Source: Agromyces mangrovi (lineage in GTDB: Bacteria; Actinomycetota; Actinomycetes; Actinomycetales; Microbacteriaceae). Taken from it: a stretch of DNA of 64,000 nucleotides. Numbering within the stretch: position 1 is the stretch's first letter; each line of letters begins with the position of its first letter. The stretch spans positions 558,001 to 622,000 of the forward strand of contig NZ_AP027737.1 of NCBI RefSeq assembly GCF_030296695.1. The letters are read 5' to 3'. Below, piece by piece: positions 1-7,938 of the stretch. The position numbers and the translations under genes were made by a program. The notes below the pieces were generated by a model. It did not search any database and was not told the origin of the DNA. It saw only the letters and a list, made by a program, of their open reading frames with translations.

Positions 1-283
1 AGACGACGACGGGCGTGCCCGGCGCGATGAGCCCGTGCGCCTCGGCCGTGACACGCGCGTGCGGCAGGTGCAGCGCGCCCTCGACGTGCCCCTGCGCCCA
101 GGCGGCGTCGCTGCGCACGTCGACCACGACGAAGCCCGGGTCCTCGGCGGCCATGGCGGTGGCCACGTCGGACGCGTCGGTCTCGAACGCGAGGCGCGCC
201 CGGTGGTGGGCGACGGCCTCCTCGGGGGTGGCGGCTCCGGCGAAGAGGGCGGGGGTGACGGATGCGGGGGTCTCGGCGCTCAT
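1..283 (-). CDS. Rhodanese-like domain protein (3' part cut by window edge)
   Basis: The gene reads leftward from an ATG at 283 and runs off the window, leaving 94 residues. The visible part has an N-terminal helix (about residues 12-38) and then the rhodanese core FVVVDVRSDAAWAQGHVEGA, matching the family pattern of a DVR followed by ExxxGHIxGAxHxP. The catalytic-loop cysteine would lie beyond the window, so I cannot say whether it is a sulfurtransferase or an inactive rhodanese fold. It is divergent from the acylphosphatase gene, with 92 bp between the two starts. Confidence 0.75.
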   Translation of the reverse strand, partial: MSAETPASVTPALFAGAATPEEAVAHHRARLAFETDASDVATAMAAEDPGFVVVDVRSDAAWAQGHVEGALHLPHARVTAEAHGLIAPGTPVVV

Positions 284-375
284 CCCCGCATCCTGCACGA
301 TCGTGACGGCCCGCGTCGCGCGATCCCGCGTCGCCGACCGTCGATTTCCGGCCATGTCTCGGCCACACTGGGGGC

Positions 376-645
376 ATGACGAGGCTGCGCATCACCGTGA
401 CGGGCATGGTCCAGGGCGTCGGCTACCGCTGGTGGACGCGGGCCGAGGCGCAGCGCCTCGGCGTCTCGGGGTGGGTGAAGAACCGCCTCGACGGCCGGGT
501 CGAGGCCGAGGCGGAGGGCGATGCGCAGGCCGTCGCCGCGCTCGTCGACTGGATGCGCGGCGGTCCGCCGTCGGCGACGGTCACCGCGGTCGAGACCGCC
601 GAGGTGACGCCGACCGGCGAGACCGGCTTCCGCATCGCCGGCTGA
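376..645 (+). CDS. acyP: Acylphosphatase
   Basis: An 89-residue protein of the normal acylphosphatase length. It hydrolyses the carboxyl-phosphate bond of acylphosphates in the cytoplasm. The signature VQGVGYRWW carries the phosphate-binding Arg18, and GWVKNRLDGRVEA supplies the catalytic Asn36, both at family-standard spacing. The ATG at 376 lies six bases after CACACT (364-369), an imperfect -10 hexamer, which suggests a leaderless or nearly leaderless mRNA. It stands alone, divergent from the rhodanese gene on its left and convergent with the aminopeptidase on its right. Confidence 0.93.
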   Translation: MTRLRITVTGMVQGVGYRWWTRAEAQRLGVSGWVKNRLDGRVEAEAEGDAQAVAALVDWMRGGPPSATVTAVETAEVTPTGETGFRIAG

Positions 646-677
646 GCGGCGGGCACCCGGGCACGAGCGCCGACGCG

Positions 678-1958
678 TCAGTCGTGCAGTGCGAAGAACG
701 CGCCGACCGCCCGGCCGAGCCCGACCAAGTCGTCGACGTGCACCAGCTCGCGCGCCGAGTGCATCGACAGCAGCGGCACGCCCACGTCGACCGTGCGCAT
801 GCCCAACCGCGTCGCGGTCAGCGGCCCGATCGTCGACCCGCACGGGATCGTGTTGTTCGACACGAACGGCTGCGTCGACACGTCCGCCGCCTCGCACGCG
901 CGCGACCACATGGCGGCACCGACCGCGTCGCTCGCGTAGCGCTGGTTGGCGTTGAGCTTCAGCAGCACGCCGCCGCCCGGCACGGGGCGGTGCGTGGGGT
1001 CGTGGCGCTCGGGATAGTTCGGGTGCACGGCGTGGCCCGCGTCGGCCGAGAGGCACCACGACGCGGCGAGCGCGCGTCGCCGCGAGGCATCCGTCGCCCC
1101 CACGCCCTCGGCGATGCGCACGAGCACGTCCTCGAGGAACGGGCCCGACGCGCCGGAGCGCGAGTTCGACCCGAGCTCCTCGTGGTCGAACGCGGCGAGC
1201 ATGCTGATGTGCCCCGCGTCGGCGGGCGCGTCGATGAGGGCGCGCAGGCCCGCGTGCACCGAGGTGAGGTTGTCCATGCGCGGGCTGGCGAGGAAGGCCG
1301 CGCCGTCGCCGAACCGTGCCGGCGGCTGCGTGTCGACCGTGAGGATGTCGTGCCCCGCGATGTCGGCGACGTCGACGCCCGCCCGGGCCGCGAGGAGCTC
1401 GGCGATGTCGCCGGCTGCCGTCTCGACGCCCCACACCGGCTGCGTATTGCGCTGCTTGTCGAGGATCAGCCCGGTGTTGTTGACCCCGCGGTCGAGGTGG
1501 ATCGCGAGCTGCGGGATGCGCAGCATCGGTCCGGTGCGCACGAGCCGTACGCGACCGTCGCGCGTCGCGACTCGGCCGGCCAGCTCGAGCTCGCGGTCGA
1601 GCCACGAGTTCAGCAGCGGGCCGCCGTAGACCTCGACGGCCGCCTGCTTCCAGCCGTTGCCCCGCACGTCGGGGCTCGGCTTGAGCTTGAAGCCGGGCGA
1701 GTCGGTGTGGGCGCCGAGCACCCGCACGGGCAGGGCGCCGGATGCCTCGGGCTGCACCCACGCGATGACCGCACCGTCGCGCACGACGACGTACTTCCCG
1801 GGCCCGCCGGTCCAGTCCTCCGACTCCTCGAGCCAGGTGAAGCCCGCCTCGACGGCGCGCTCGGCGACCTCGACGGCGGCGTGGTAGGAGCTCGGGGACG
1901 CCTGGACGAACCGGGCGAAGTCGTCGACGATCGAGTCGGCTTCGTGCGTAGGGGGCAT
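678..1958 (-). CDS. apeB: M18 family aminopeptidase
   Basis: A 426-residue M18 (aminopeptidase I) metallopeptidase that removes N-terminal residues from cytoplasmic peptides with two divalent metal ions. Visible family blocks are GAHTDSPGFKLKP (metal-binding His84), AAFDHEELGSNSRSGA (catalytic and metal-binding acids), SADAGHAVHPNYPE and the C-terminal VPLLSMHSARELV. I chose the ATG at 1958 because the 18 residues before it (from 2012) look like translated spacer. TTGGAT sits six bases upstream, a possible weak -10 for a leaderless message. The palindromic repeat at 2002-2059 separates it from the J-domain gene on the same strand. Confidence 0.9.
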   Translation of the reverse strand: MPPTHEADSIVDDFARFVQASPSSYHAAVEVAERAVEAGFTWLEESEDWTGGPGKYVVVRDGAVIAWVQPEASGALPVRVLGAHTDSPGFKLKPSPDVRGNGWKQAAVEVYGGPLLNSWLDRELELAGRVATRDGRVRLVRTGPMLRIPQLAIHLDRGVNNTGLILDKQRNTQPVWGVETAAGDIAELLAARAGVDVADIAGHDILTVDTQPPARFGDGAAFLASPRMDNLTSVHAGLRALIDAPADAGHISMLAAFDHEELGSNSRSGASGPFLEDVLVRIAEGVGATDASRRRALAASWCLSADAGHAVHPNYPERHDPTHRPVPGGGVLLKLNANQRYASDAVGAAMWSRACEAADVSTQPFVSNNTIPCGSTIGPLTATRLGMRTVDVGVPLLSMHSARELVHVDDLVGLGRAVGAFFALHD

Positions 1959-2001
1959 GCCCCCATCCAACCATCCCGCCCGGTCCCGCCCGTCCCTTCC
2001 T

Positions 2002-2059
2002 CGAGTCGTCATGAACTGTCGCTATCCGGCCGGTCGAAGCGACATCTCATGACGACTCG
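2002..2059. repeat. Dispersed palindromic repeat, copy 1 (imperfect)
   Basis: Two 22-base arms (2002-2023 and 2038-2059) are inverted copies differing at two adjacent positions, with a 14-base spacer. Each arm contains the core GAGTCGTCATGA. The same element recurs at 3570-3627 with a perfect stem. It lies between the stop of the J-domain gene (2076) and the start of the aminopeptidase gene (1958). A transcript in either direction would fold into a long hairpin, so it could act as a terminator or mRNA stabiliser, or be a REP/MITE-like mobile repeat. No transposase is nearby. Confidence 0.85.
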
Positions 2060-2075
2060 GCGAGGGGTGGCGGGT

Positions 2076-3017
2076 TCAGGCGAAGCGGATCGACTGCTGC
2101 AGCCGGGTGCGCACCTCCATGACCTCGCCGCCGCCGATCAGCGCCGAGCCCGGCAGCCCCGTGCGCAGCACGCCCGCGAGCCGCGAGCGCTGCACGAGCG
2201 CGGTCACCGCGCCGCGGGTCGAGCCGAGCACCTGGAGGTCCTCGTCGGAGTCGCCGTCGGGCACGACCACGAGCAGGCAGGTGAACTTCACGTGCGCGGC
2301 CCGGCCGACGGCCTTCGCGCGCTGCGCGAGCGCGCGCATCGGCTTCTCGCCGGCGAGCGCCTCGCCGATCAGCTCGCCGCGGCGGATGCGCACGGGCGCG
2401 CCCCAGTCCTCCGACTGGAGGGCGAACAGCCCGGTCGGGCCGAGCACGACGTGGTCGAGCTTCGCGGGCAGCCCCGGCCCCGCGGCATCCGTCGCGACGT
2501 CGTGCCAGGCCGTGTAGGCGATGCCGAGCGTCGAGACGGTGCGCGCCGTCGCCTCCTCGGCGAGCGCGTCGGCCAGCACGTGGCGGATCTCGCGCGGCGC
2601 GCGACGCACGAGGTCGGCGCCGAACGGGTCGGGCAGGTCGACGCCGCGACCGGCCCACTCGCGGATGAGCTCGAGGTAGCGCACGCGGGAGACGCCGCCG
2701 GGGTGCCCGTGGCTGCGAGTGCCGGGCCGGGTGTCGCGCCGCTCGCCCTGCGTGCGCGGCATCGACCACGAGCCGGCGCCGTCGTCGGCGGTCGTCGTGC
2801 GCGCGGGCCCGCCGCGGTCGTACGCAGCGCGCGCCTCGGCGGTGCCGACGCGCTCCCATGCCGCCTGCACCTCGTGGAACCGGTCGGGATCGCCGCCCGT
2901 GTCGGGGTGCGTCTCGCGGAGCTTCCGCCGATACGCCGACCGCAGTTCGCCCGTCGACGCGTCCGGCCGGACGCCGAGCACCTCGTACGGCGTCGCCTGG
3001 AGCGGGCTGTCGGGCAT
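2076..3017 (-). CDS. J-domain protein with C-terminal NERD-like domain
   Basis: A 313-residue protein. Near residues 8-75 is a J domain (YEVLGVRPDAS, and the HPD motif in RETHPDTGG), which in other proteins stimulates DnaK-type ATPases. After a charged linker, residues from about 180 resemble a nuclease-related (NERD) domain: LDHVVLGPTGLFALQSEDWG. In active NERD proteins the last part is usually (D/E)xK-N-W; here the lysine position is not lysine, so nuclease activity is doubtful. I prefer the ATG at 3017 because GGAGG lies 11 bases upstream; an ATG at 3041 has no ribosome-binding site. A TAGGGT on the minus strand about 50 bases upstream could be the -10. Confidence 0.75.
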   Translation of the reverse strand: MPDSPLQATPYEVLGVRPDASTGELRSAYRRKLRETHPDTGGDPDRFHEVQAAWERVGTAEARAAYDRGGPARTTTADDGAGSWSMPRTQGERRDTRPGTRSHGHPGGVSRVRYLELIREWAGRGVDLPDPFGADLVRRAPREIRHVLADALAEEATARTVSTLGIAYTAWHDVATDAAGPGLPAKLDHVVLGPTGLFALQSEDWGAPVRIRRGELIGEALAGEKPMRALAQRAKAVGRAAHVKFTCLLVVVPDGDSDEDLQVLGSTRGAVTALVQRSRLAGVLRTGLPGSALIGGGEVMEVRTRLQQSIRFA

Positions 3018-3127
3018 CGCGTGCAGCGCCTCCGGAATCATGCGGAACGTGGGGGTCGAATCCCGACCCTACCGCGACGCGCCGAGTAGACTCCGAGCAC
3101 ATTCCAAGCCGCCGAGGAAGGACTCGC

Positions 3128-3553
3128 ATGATTCCCGAGATCAACTACTGGGCGGTGCTGCTGGCGACGCTCTCGACCATGGTCGTCGGCTCGATCTGGT
3201 ACACCCCCAAGGTCTTCGGCAACTACTGGATGCGCGTGGCGAAGGTCGAGCCCGACGGCAAGGGCGCGGTCGGGGCGATCATCGCGACGCTGCTCGTGAG
3301 CTTCGTCTCGTCGTGGGTGCTCGCGGGCGCGACCGTGATCGCGTGGCACTTCTACGGCGGCAGCTTCCTCGTCAACGCGCTCGTCACCGCGCTCATCCTC
3401 TGGGCCGGCTTCACCGCGGCTCGCTTCATCACCCACGACGCGTTCGAGCGCCGCCCGGCCGGCCTCACGACGCTCAACATCGCGCACGAGCTGGTCACGT
3501 TCGTCGTGATGGCGGTCATCATCGGCGTATGGCCGCCCGCCGGCACCGTCTGA
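3128..3553 (+). CDS. DUF1761 family membrane protein
   Basis: A 141-residue integral membrane protein with about four hydrophobic segments (residues 7-25, 55-75, 82-102, 118-136). The start INYWAVLLATLSTMVVGSIW and the following WYTPKVFG..W are typical of DUF1761 proteins, whose function is unknown. The ATG at 3128 has a strong ribosome-binding site (GAGGAAGGA, 3112-3120). TAGACT at 3087-3092 is a likely -10 element, giving a leader of roughly 30 bases. It is divergent from the J-domain gene and is followed by the perfect copy of the palindromic repeat. Confidence 0.85.
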   Translation: MIPEINYWAVLLATLSTMVVGSIWYTPKVFGNYWMRVAKVEPDGKGAVGAIIATLLVSFVSSWVLAGATVIAWHFYGGSFLVNALVTALILWAGFTAARFITHDAFERRPAGLTTLNIAHELVTFVVMAVIIGVWPPAGTV

Positions 3554-3569
3554 CGCCGCGCGTCTTCCG

Positions 3570-3627
3570 CGAGTCGTCATGAAGTGTCGCTTCGCGTAGC
3601 GTCGAAGCGACACTTCATGACGACTCG
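3570..3627. repeat. Dispersed palindromic repeat, copy 2 (perfect 25-bp stem)
   Basis: Arms 3570-3594 and 3603-3627 are perfect inverted complements of 25 bases with an 8-base loop. The stem contains the same GAGTCGTCATGAA...TGTCGCTT core as copy 1 at 2002-2059. The element begins 17 bases after the stop codon of the DUF1761 gene and ends 46 bases before the -10 of the next gene. It may terminate DUF1761 transcription, but there is no U-tract and its near identity with copy 1 points to a dispersed repeat family. Confidence 0.92.
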
Positions 3628-3685
3628 GCGTGTGGCGGGCCTCGTCGGACGCCCGACACCCCGCGCCCGGCGTAGCGTGGACGAC

Positions 3686-4429
3686 ATGCCCGTGCGCGAG
3701 GCCCCTCCCGACCCGCGCCGTCGTCGCGCGCTCCGCATCCTCGGGCTCGCCCGCATCGCCCTCGCCGTGGTCGAGGTCATGGCCCTCGTCCAGAACTTCC
3801 GGTACGTGCTCGGGTTCACGAGCTTCGCCACCGAGAACTTCTTCTCGTACTTCACGGTGCAGTCGGCGTTCCTCGCGGTCGCGGTGATCGGCGCGAGCGG
3901 CGTCGTCGCGGTGCTGGGCCGGCGGGAGCCCGGCTGGCTCACGGGCATCCGCTGCCTGGTCATCACCTACGTCGTCGTGTCGGGCGTCGTGTTCGGGCTG
4001 ATCGTGTACCAGGCGCGCGCGACGGGGTACCGCATCGACGTGCCGCCGTCCGACCAGGTGCTGCACTTCGTGGTGCCGGTCGTGCTCGTCGTCGACTGGG
4101 TGCTCGAGACCGTGCTGGGCGTGCGGCACGTGCCGGTGGGCTGGCGCACGCTCTGGTGGGTGCCGCTGTTCCCGATCGCGTGGCTCGCATACACCCTCGT
4201 GCGCAGCCCCGCGGTCGGCTGGTACCCGTACTTCTTCCTCGACCCGTTGCAGGTGGGCGGGGCGTCGGGCATCGTCGTCGCGTGCGCGATCGTGCTGGCC
4301 GTGCTGCTCGCGGTCGCGGCGCTGCTCGTCGCAGCCACGCGCATCGTTCGGCGCGAGGGCGCGGGCACCCTCGACCCCGTGCCGGTCGAGCGAGCGGATG
4401 CCCCCGAGCTCGCCGCCGCACCCCGCTGA
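3686..4429 (+). CDS. Pr6Pr family membrane protein
   Basis: A 247-residue membrane protein with about six to seven hydrophobic helices (around residues 18-40, 50-72, 85-108, 125-142, 150-170, 190-220). The motif NFFSYFTVQS and the later LHFVVPVVLVVDW are characteristic of the Pr6Pr (FAR-17a/AIG1-like) family; no reaction is established for the bacterial members. The ATG at 3686 follows TAGCGT (3673-3678) by seven bases, which fits a leaderless transcript and excludes the longer reading starting inside the palindromic repeat. It converges with the amine oxidase gene; CCGGTCGACCGG between them is a self-complementary 12-mer. Confidence 0.85.
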   Translation: MPVREAPPDPRRRRALRILGLARIALAVVEVMALVQNFRYVLGFTSFATENFFSYFTVQSAFLAVAVIGASGVVAVLGRREPGWLTGIRCLVITYVVVSGVVFGLIVYQARATGYRIDVPPSDQVLHFVVPVVLVVDWVLETVLGVRHVPVGWRTLWWVPLFPIAWLAYTLVRSPAVGWYPYFFLDPLQVGGASGIVVACAIVLAVLLAVAALLVAATRIVRREGAGTLDPVPVERADAPELAAAPR

Positions 4430-4460
4430 GCCGGTCGACCGGCCCGGCCGGTCCGCGCGC

Positions 4461-5888
4461 TCAGCTCGCGAACGGCTCGAGGCTCGCGCGTGCGAGTGCG
4501 ATCACCTCGTCGTCGGATGCCTCCGCGAGCGCCTCCGCCCGATCGGCCGCGAGCAGCCCCACGAGCACCGGCTGCTCCGCGCTCCCGCCGAGGTCGAGCC
4601 AGCCCGCGAAGGGGTCGTCGTCGGCGGCGACGACCGTACGCACCGGGGGCCCCGCCGGCAGGAACGACTCGTCGAAGCGCAGCCACACCTGGTCGAGCAG
4701 GCCGTTGCCGAGGACCGAGACCGCGCGGGCGTGGCGCAGCGGCAGCGCCGGGGTGAACGAGATGAGGTTGGCCCGCAGCACGCCGAGCGGCACGGTCACG
4801 ATCGCCCGGTCGGCGGCGAACGACTCGCCCGTCTCGAGTCGCAGCGACACCAGGTCGCCCGAGTGGTCGATGCTGAGCACCGCTCCGCCGAGCAGCACGT
4901 CGAGGCCCGACGCCTCCTCGCGGAGGAACTGCACGTAGGGCGTCTCGACCCGCTCCTGCCGCGCGGGATCCTCGGGCGCGAGCCCGCCGATCCGCGCCGA
5001 GAGCTGGCGGGCGTCCGCGCCGGTGCGCACGCCGAGCACGGTGTCGAGTTCGTACGCGAGCCAGTCGGTCGCCGAGACGCCCGTCTCGTCGGGCTCGTCG
5101 GAGAGCCGGTCGATCGCGCCCGAGCGCAGCAGCGCGTTCGCGAGCGTCACGTCGTGCGGCTGGGCCAGCGCCCACTCGCGGGCCGCGGCTACGGCCTGCG
5201 CACCGACGTCGGACGCCTCGACCGGCTCACCGGCCGCGGTGCGCACCTGCGGCGCGGTGTCGAAGGGCGCGGTCGTCGCGCCGGCGCGCGCGAGGCGCGC
5301 CTGCAGGCCCACCGCGTCGGCCGGCACGAACCCGGCGCCGAGCTCGACGGGCACCGGCCAGGCGTCGTCCTCGACGCTGTGGATGCGGCCGCCGATGCGG
5401 TCGCGCGCCTCGAGCACGACCACCCGGTAGCCGGCGTCGGCGAGCGCGCGTGCAGCGGTGATGCCCGCGAGCCCCGCGCCGACGACCGCGATGCGCGCCC
5501 CCGGCTCGGCCGACTGCGCGACCTCGGCCGCGGCGCGGGCGCCCTGCTCCGCGGCGCCGCGCACCGTGCCCGGGAAGGCGGTCGACGTCGCCTCGCCCGC
5601 GAGGAACACGCGCCCATCGAGCGGCACGGCGAGGTCGCGTCGGTGCTGCGGCGTCGAGCCGACCGCCTGGTAGCTGAAGGCGCCCCGTGCGAACGGGTCG
5701 AGGCCCCAGGCCGAGCGGCGCATGGCGGCGGGTGCGGGCACGGACGAGGCGACGGGCGTGCCCGTCGGAGTGGGCGTCGGGGTGGCCGGTGTCGGCGACG
5801 CGGTCGGGGTCGGCGTCTCCGGCACGCAGCCGGTCAGCAGCGCGGCGAGGCCCGCCGCGGAGCCGACCAGGAACGTGCGCCGCCTCAT
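4461..5888 (-). CDS. Circularly permuted Tat-exported flavin amine oxidase lipoprotein
   Basis: 475 residues. The N-terminus MRRRTFLVGSAAGLAALLTG-C has a twin-arginine motif and a lipobox (Cys21), so the folded flavoprotein is probably exported by Tat and lipid-anchored; a Thr/Pro-rich linker covers residues 22-53. Next comes, at 61-121, W61-GLDPFARGAFSY and FLAGEATSTAFPGTVRGA, the FAD-binding block that normally ends flavin amine oxidases. Only then does the Rossmann start follow (RIAVVGAGLAG, 132-142; VVLEARDRIGGRIHS), and the protein ends where the W-x-x-DP block would usually begin. The domain order is thus circularly permuted. Substrate unknown. The start overlaps the stop of the methyltransferase gene (ATGA), indicating translational coupling. 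Confidence 0.85.
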   Translation of the reverse strand: MRRRTFLVGSAAGLAALLTGCVPETPTPTASPTPATPTPTPTGTPVASSVPAPAAMRRSAWGLDPFARGAFSYQAVGSTPQHRRDLAVPLDGRVFLAGEATSTAFPGTVRGAAEQGARAAAEVAQSAEPGARIAVVGAGLAGITAARALADAGYRVVVLEARDRIGGRIHSVEDDAWPVPVELGAGFVPADAVGLQARLARAGATTAPFDTAPQVRTAAGEPVEASDVGAQAVAAAREWALAQPHDVTLANALLRSGAIDRLSDEPDETGVSATDWLAYELDTVLGVRTGADARQLSARIGGLAPEDPARQERVETPYVQFLREEASGLDVLLGGAVLSIDHSGDLVSLRLETGESFAADRAIVTVPLGVLRANLISFTPALPLRHARAVSVLGNGLLDQVWLRFDESFLPAGPPVRTVVAADDDPFAGWLDLGGSAEQPVLVGLLAADRAEALAEASDDEVIALARASLEPFAS

Positions 5889-7434
5889 CGCGACCCGCTC
5901 CCCTCGGGGCCCGTCGTCGCTGGCGCGAGCATGCCGCAGAGCGCGAGTTCGAGCACGTCGCCGCGCAGCTCGGCCGCGAGCGCCGGCTCGTCGGCCTCGA
6001 GCAGGCCTGCCAGGGCGCTCGCGATGGCGCCCACCGTGAGCGTGCCGTCGCTCGCGCCGACGAGCGCGGCGAGCGCCGTGCCCGCGTCGACCGTGCGCGC
6101 GAACCCGCCGCCCTGGCGCAGCGTGATCGCGGTCGGGTCGTCCGACCCGGGCCAGTGGTGGCGCTGCTCGGTCACGTCGCCCGCGACGACGGGCCGGGCG
6201 CCGTCGACGTCGCCGACGAGCCGGTCGAACGCGTCGACGCACCCTTCGAGGTGCGGGCCGGGCGCACCGGAGCCGAGCGGCCCGTGCAGCTGCTCGGTTC
6301 GGCGCAGCCGCACCACGCCGTCGGCCGGGCGGCGAGCGACGACGTAGCCGAACCCGACGGCGTCGACGCCGCGCGCCTCGAAGTCGTCGAGCCAGGCGCG
6401 GACCATCGCACCGTACTCGGGCGTGCCCGGGCGCGTGCCGCCGTCGCGCACCCACGTCTCGGCGTACTCGACCGGGTCGACCCGGTCTCGCTCGATGAGC
6501 CAGTACTCGAGCTCGGGCGCGAACCAGTCGCTCGCGCGGTCGAGCCCCGCCCCCGGTCGCCGCGGTACTCCCAGTCGGCGAGCAGCTGCGCCGTGCCGCC
6601 CGGCTCGAGGTGGTCGGCGAGGCCGCCGAGCACCTGCGCCACGAGCGCGTCGCCCACCATGCCGCCGTCGCGGTACTCGTAGGCGGGCACGTCGTCGCGA
6701 CGCGGCGTGATCACGAACGGCGGGTTCGAGACGATGCGGTCGAACCGCTCCCCCGCGACGGGTTCGAACAGGCTCCCGAGGCGGAACTCGATGCCGGTCA
6801 CGTCGTTCAGCGCGGCGTTGAGCGCGGCGAACCGCAGCGCCCGCGCGCTGATGTCGGTGGCGACGACCCGGTCGGCGTGCCGGGCCGCGTGCAGGGCCTG
6901 AATGCCGCATCCGGTGCCCAGGTCGAGCACGCTGCCGACGGGTGCCTGCCACTGCAGTGCGGCGAGGGTGCTCGATGCGCCGCCGACGCCGAGCACGTGG
7001 TCCTCGGCGAGCGGTGCGCCGGTCGCGAGCTCGCCCGGGTCGGACGCGATCCACCACTCCGCGGCACCGACGCGGTCCTCGAACGCGTACGGCCGCAGGT
7101 CGACGCGCGCCGTGATGCGCTCGCCGGTCGCCTCGACCAGGCCGAGTTCGACCGCGCCGTCGACGCCGGCCGCGGGCAGTGCGCGCTCGAGGTCGGCAGG
7201 CGCCGCGGTGCCGCCGAGCACGAAGCACCGCGCGAGCGTGGCCCGCGGGTCGGACCCGGGTTCGAGACGCTCCAGCCGTCTGGCGGCCGGCACCGCGTCG
7301 CCGCGGTGCAGCGCGGCCGCCGCCTCGTCGCCCCACAGTTCGTCGAGTCCGGCGACCGTGAAGCGCGCGGCGGCGAGGTCGCGCGCCAGCGCGCCCGCGA
7401 TCCGCCTCTCCGACGCAGTCACCACGCCTCTCAT
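5885..7434 (-). CDS. Class I SAM-dependent methyltransferase (single-base frameshift)
   Basis: The N-terminal half, from the ATG at 7434, has a helical leading domain and then SVLDLGTGCGIQALHAA (SAM-binding motif I) and IVSNPPFVI (NPPF, typical of N-methylation of a planar amide or amine). At 6545-6554 (runs of C4 and C5 on the + strand) the frame changes; the second half continues as GLDRASDWFAPELEYW to the stop at 5885. Adding one base gives 516 residues. The target is unknown; rRNA or protein N-methylation is inferred from NPPF alone. Its stop overlaps the start of the amine oxidase gene, so the two form an operon. A one-base sequence error is more likely than decay because both halves look fully constrained. 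Confidence 0.75.
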
Positions 7435-7586
7435 TCAACCGCAGGCGGCGCGCCACCGGTGCCGCATCGCCGCACGCGGTGCATGCGGCCCGGAAGCCGG
7501 GCGCGCATCACGCATCGGCAAGGTTCGCGAAACGCAGATGTCACACTCCGGGGTTAGCCTTGCCGTGTCCGATCAGAGGGGAGCAC

Positions 7587-7922
7587 ATGTCGCAGGAGGC
7601 GCCGACCATCGAGCGGCTGCGCCAGGACGCGCGAGACGAGCTCGCGGCCCTCATCGACCTGCGCTGCCGGCTCGGCGAAGATCCCTGGGCGTTCCTGCCC
7701 GACCTGCCGACGGTCGACGAGCAGGTGGTCGCGACGCTGCGCGAGGAGCGCATCCACGTCGACCCGTGGAGCACGGCGCGCGCCCGGGCGTACCACCCGA
7801 CCGCGCGCGCGGGCGACCGCGAGCGCTTCGAGTACGACGTGCTGCGCGACATCGCGGTCGAGCACCCCGACCTGAGCGTCGCCGTCTGGGGCATGATCGG
7901 CCGGGTCCCCACCGTCTGGTGA
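7587..7922 (+). CDS. Hypothetical protein, 111 residues
   Basis: Not recognised. The protein is soluble and acidic, with a helical N-terminal half (residues 5-30) and aromatic/proline motifs DPWAFLPDLP and DPWSTARARAYHP; it ends AVWGMIGRVPTVW. The ATG at 7587 has a good ribosome-binding site (AGAGGGGAG), and a TAGCCT (about 7555-7560) could be the -10. Codon use matches its neighbours. It is divergent from the methyltransferase gene and convergent with the DUF255 gene 16 bases downstream. Confidence 0.7.
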   Translation: MSQEAPTIERLRQDARDELAALIDLRCRLGEDPWAFLPDLPTVDEQVVATLREERIHVDPWSTARARAYHPTARAGDRERFEYDVLRDIAVEHPDLSVAVWGMIGRVPTVW

Positions 7923-7938
7923 GCCCGGCTCACGCGGT

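Noticed and set aside
15..3089. Very long open frames on the strand opposite real genes (also at 18631-22980, 23584-28077, 57627-61715)
   Set aside because: High GC leaves few stops in antisense frames; these have Arg/Gly/Ala-rich translations without family motifs and run across several convincing genes.
6540..6560. Programmed ribosomal frameshift in the methyltransferase gene
   Set aside because: There is no slippery X-XXY-YYZ heptamer with a downstream structure in the right frame, and four other genes show the same one-base loss in C/G runs, favouring sequence error.
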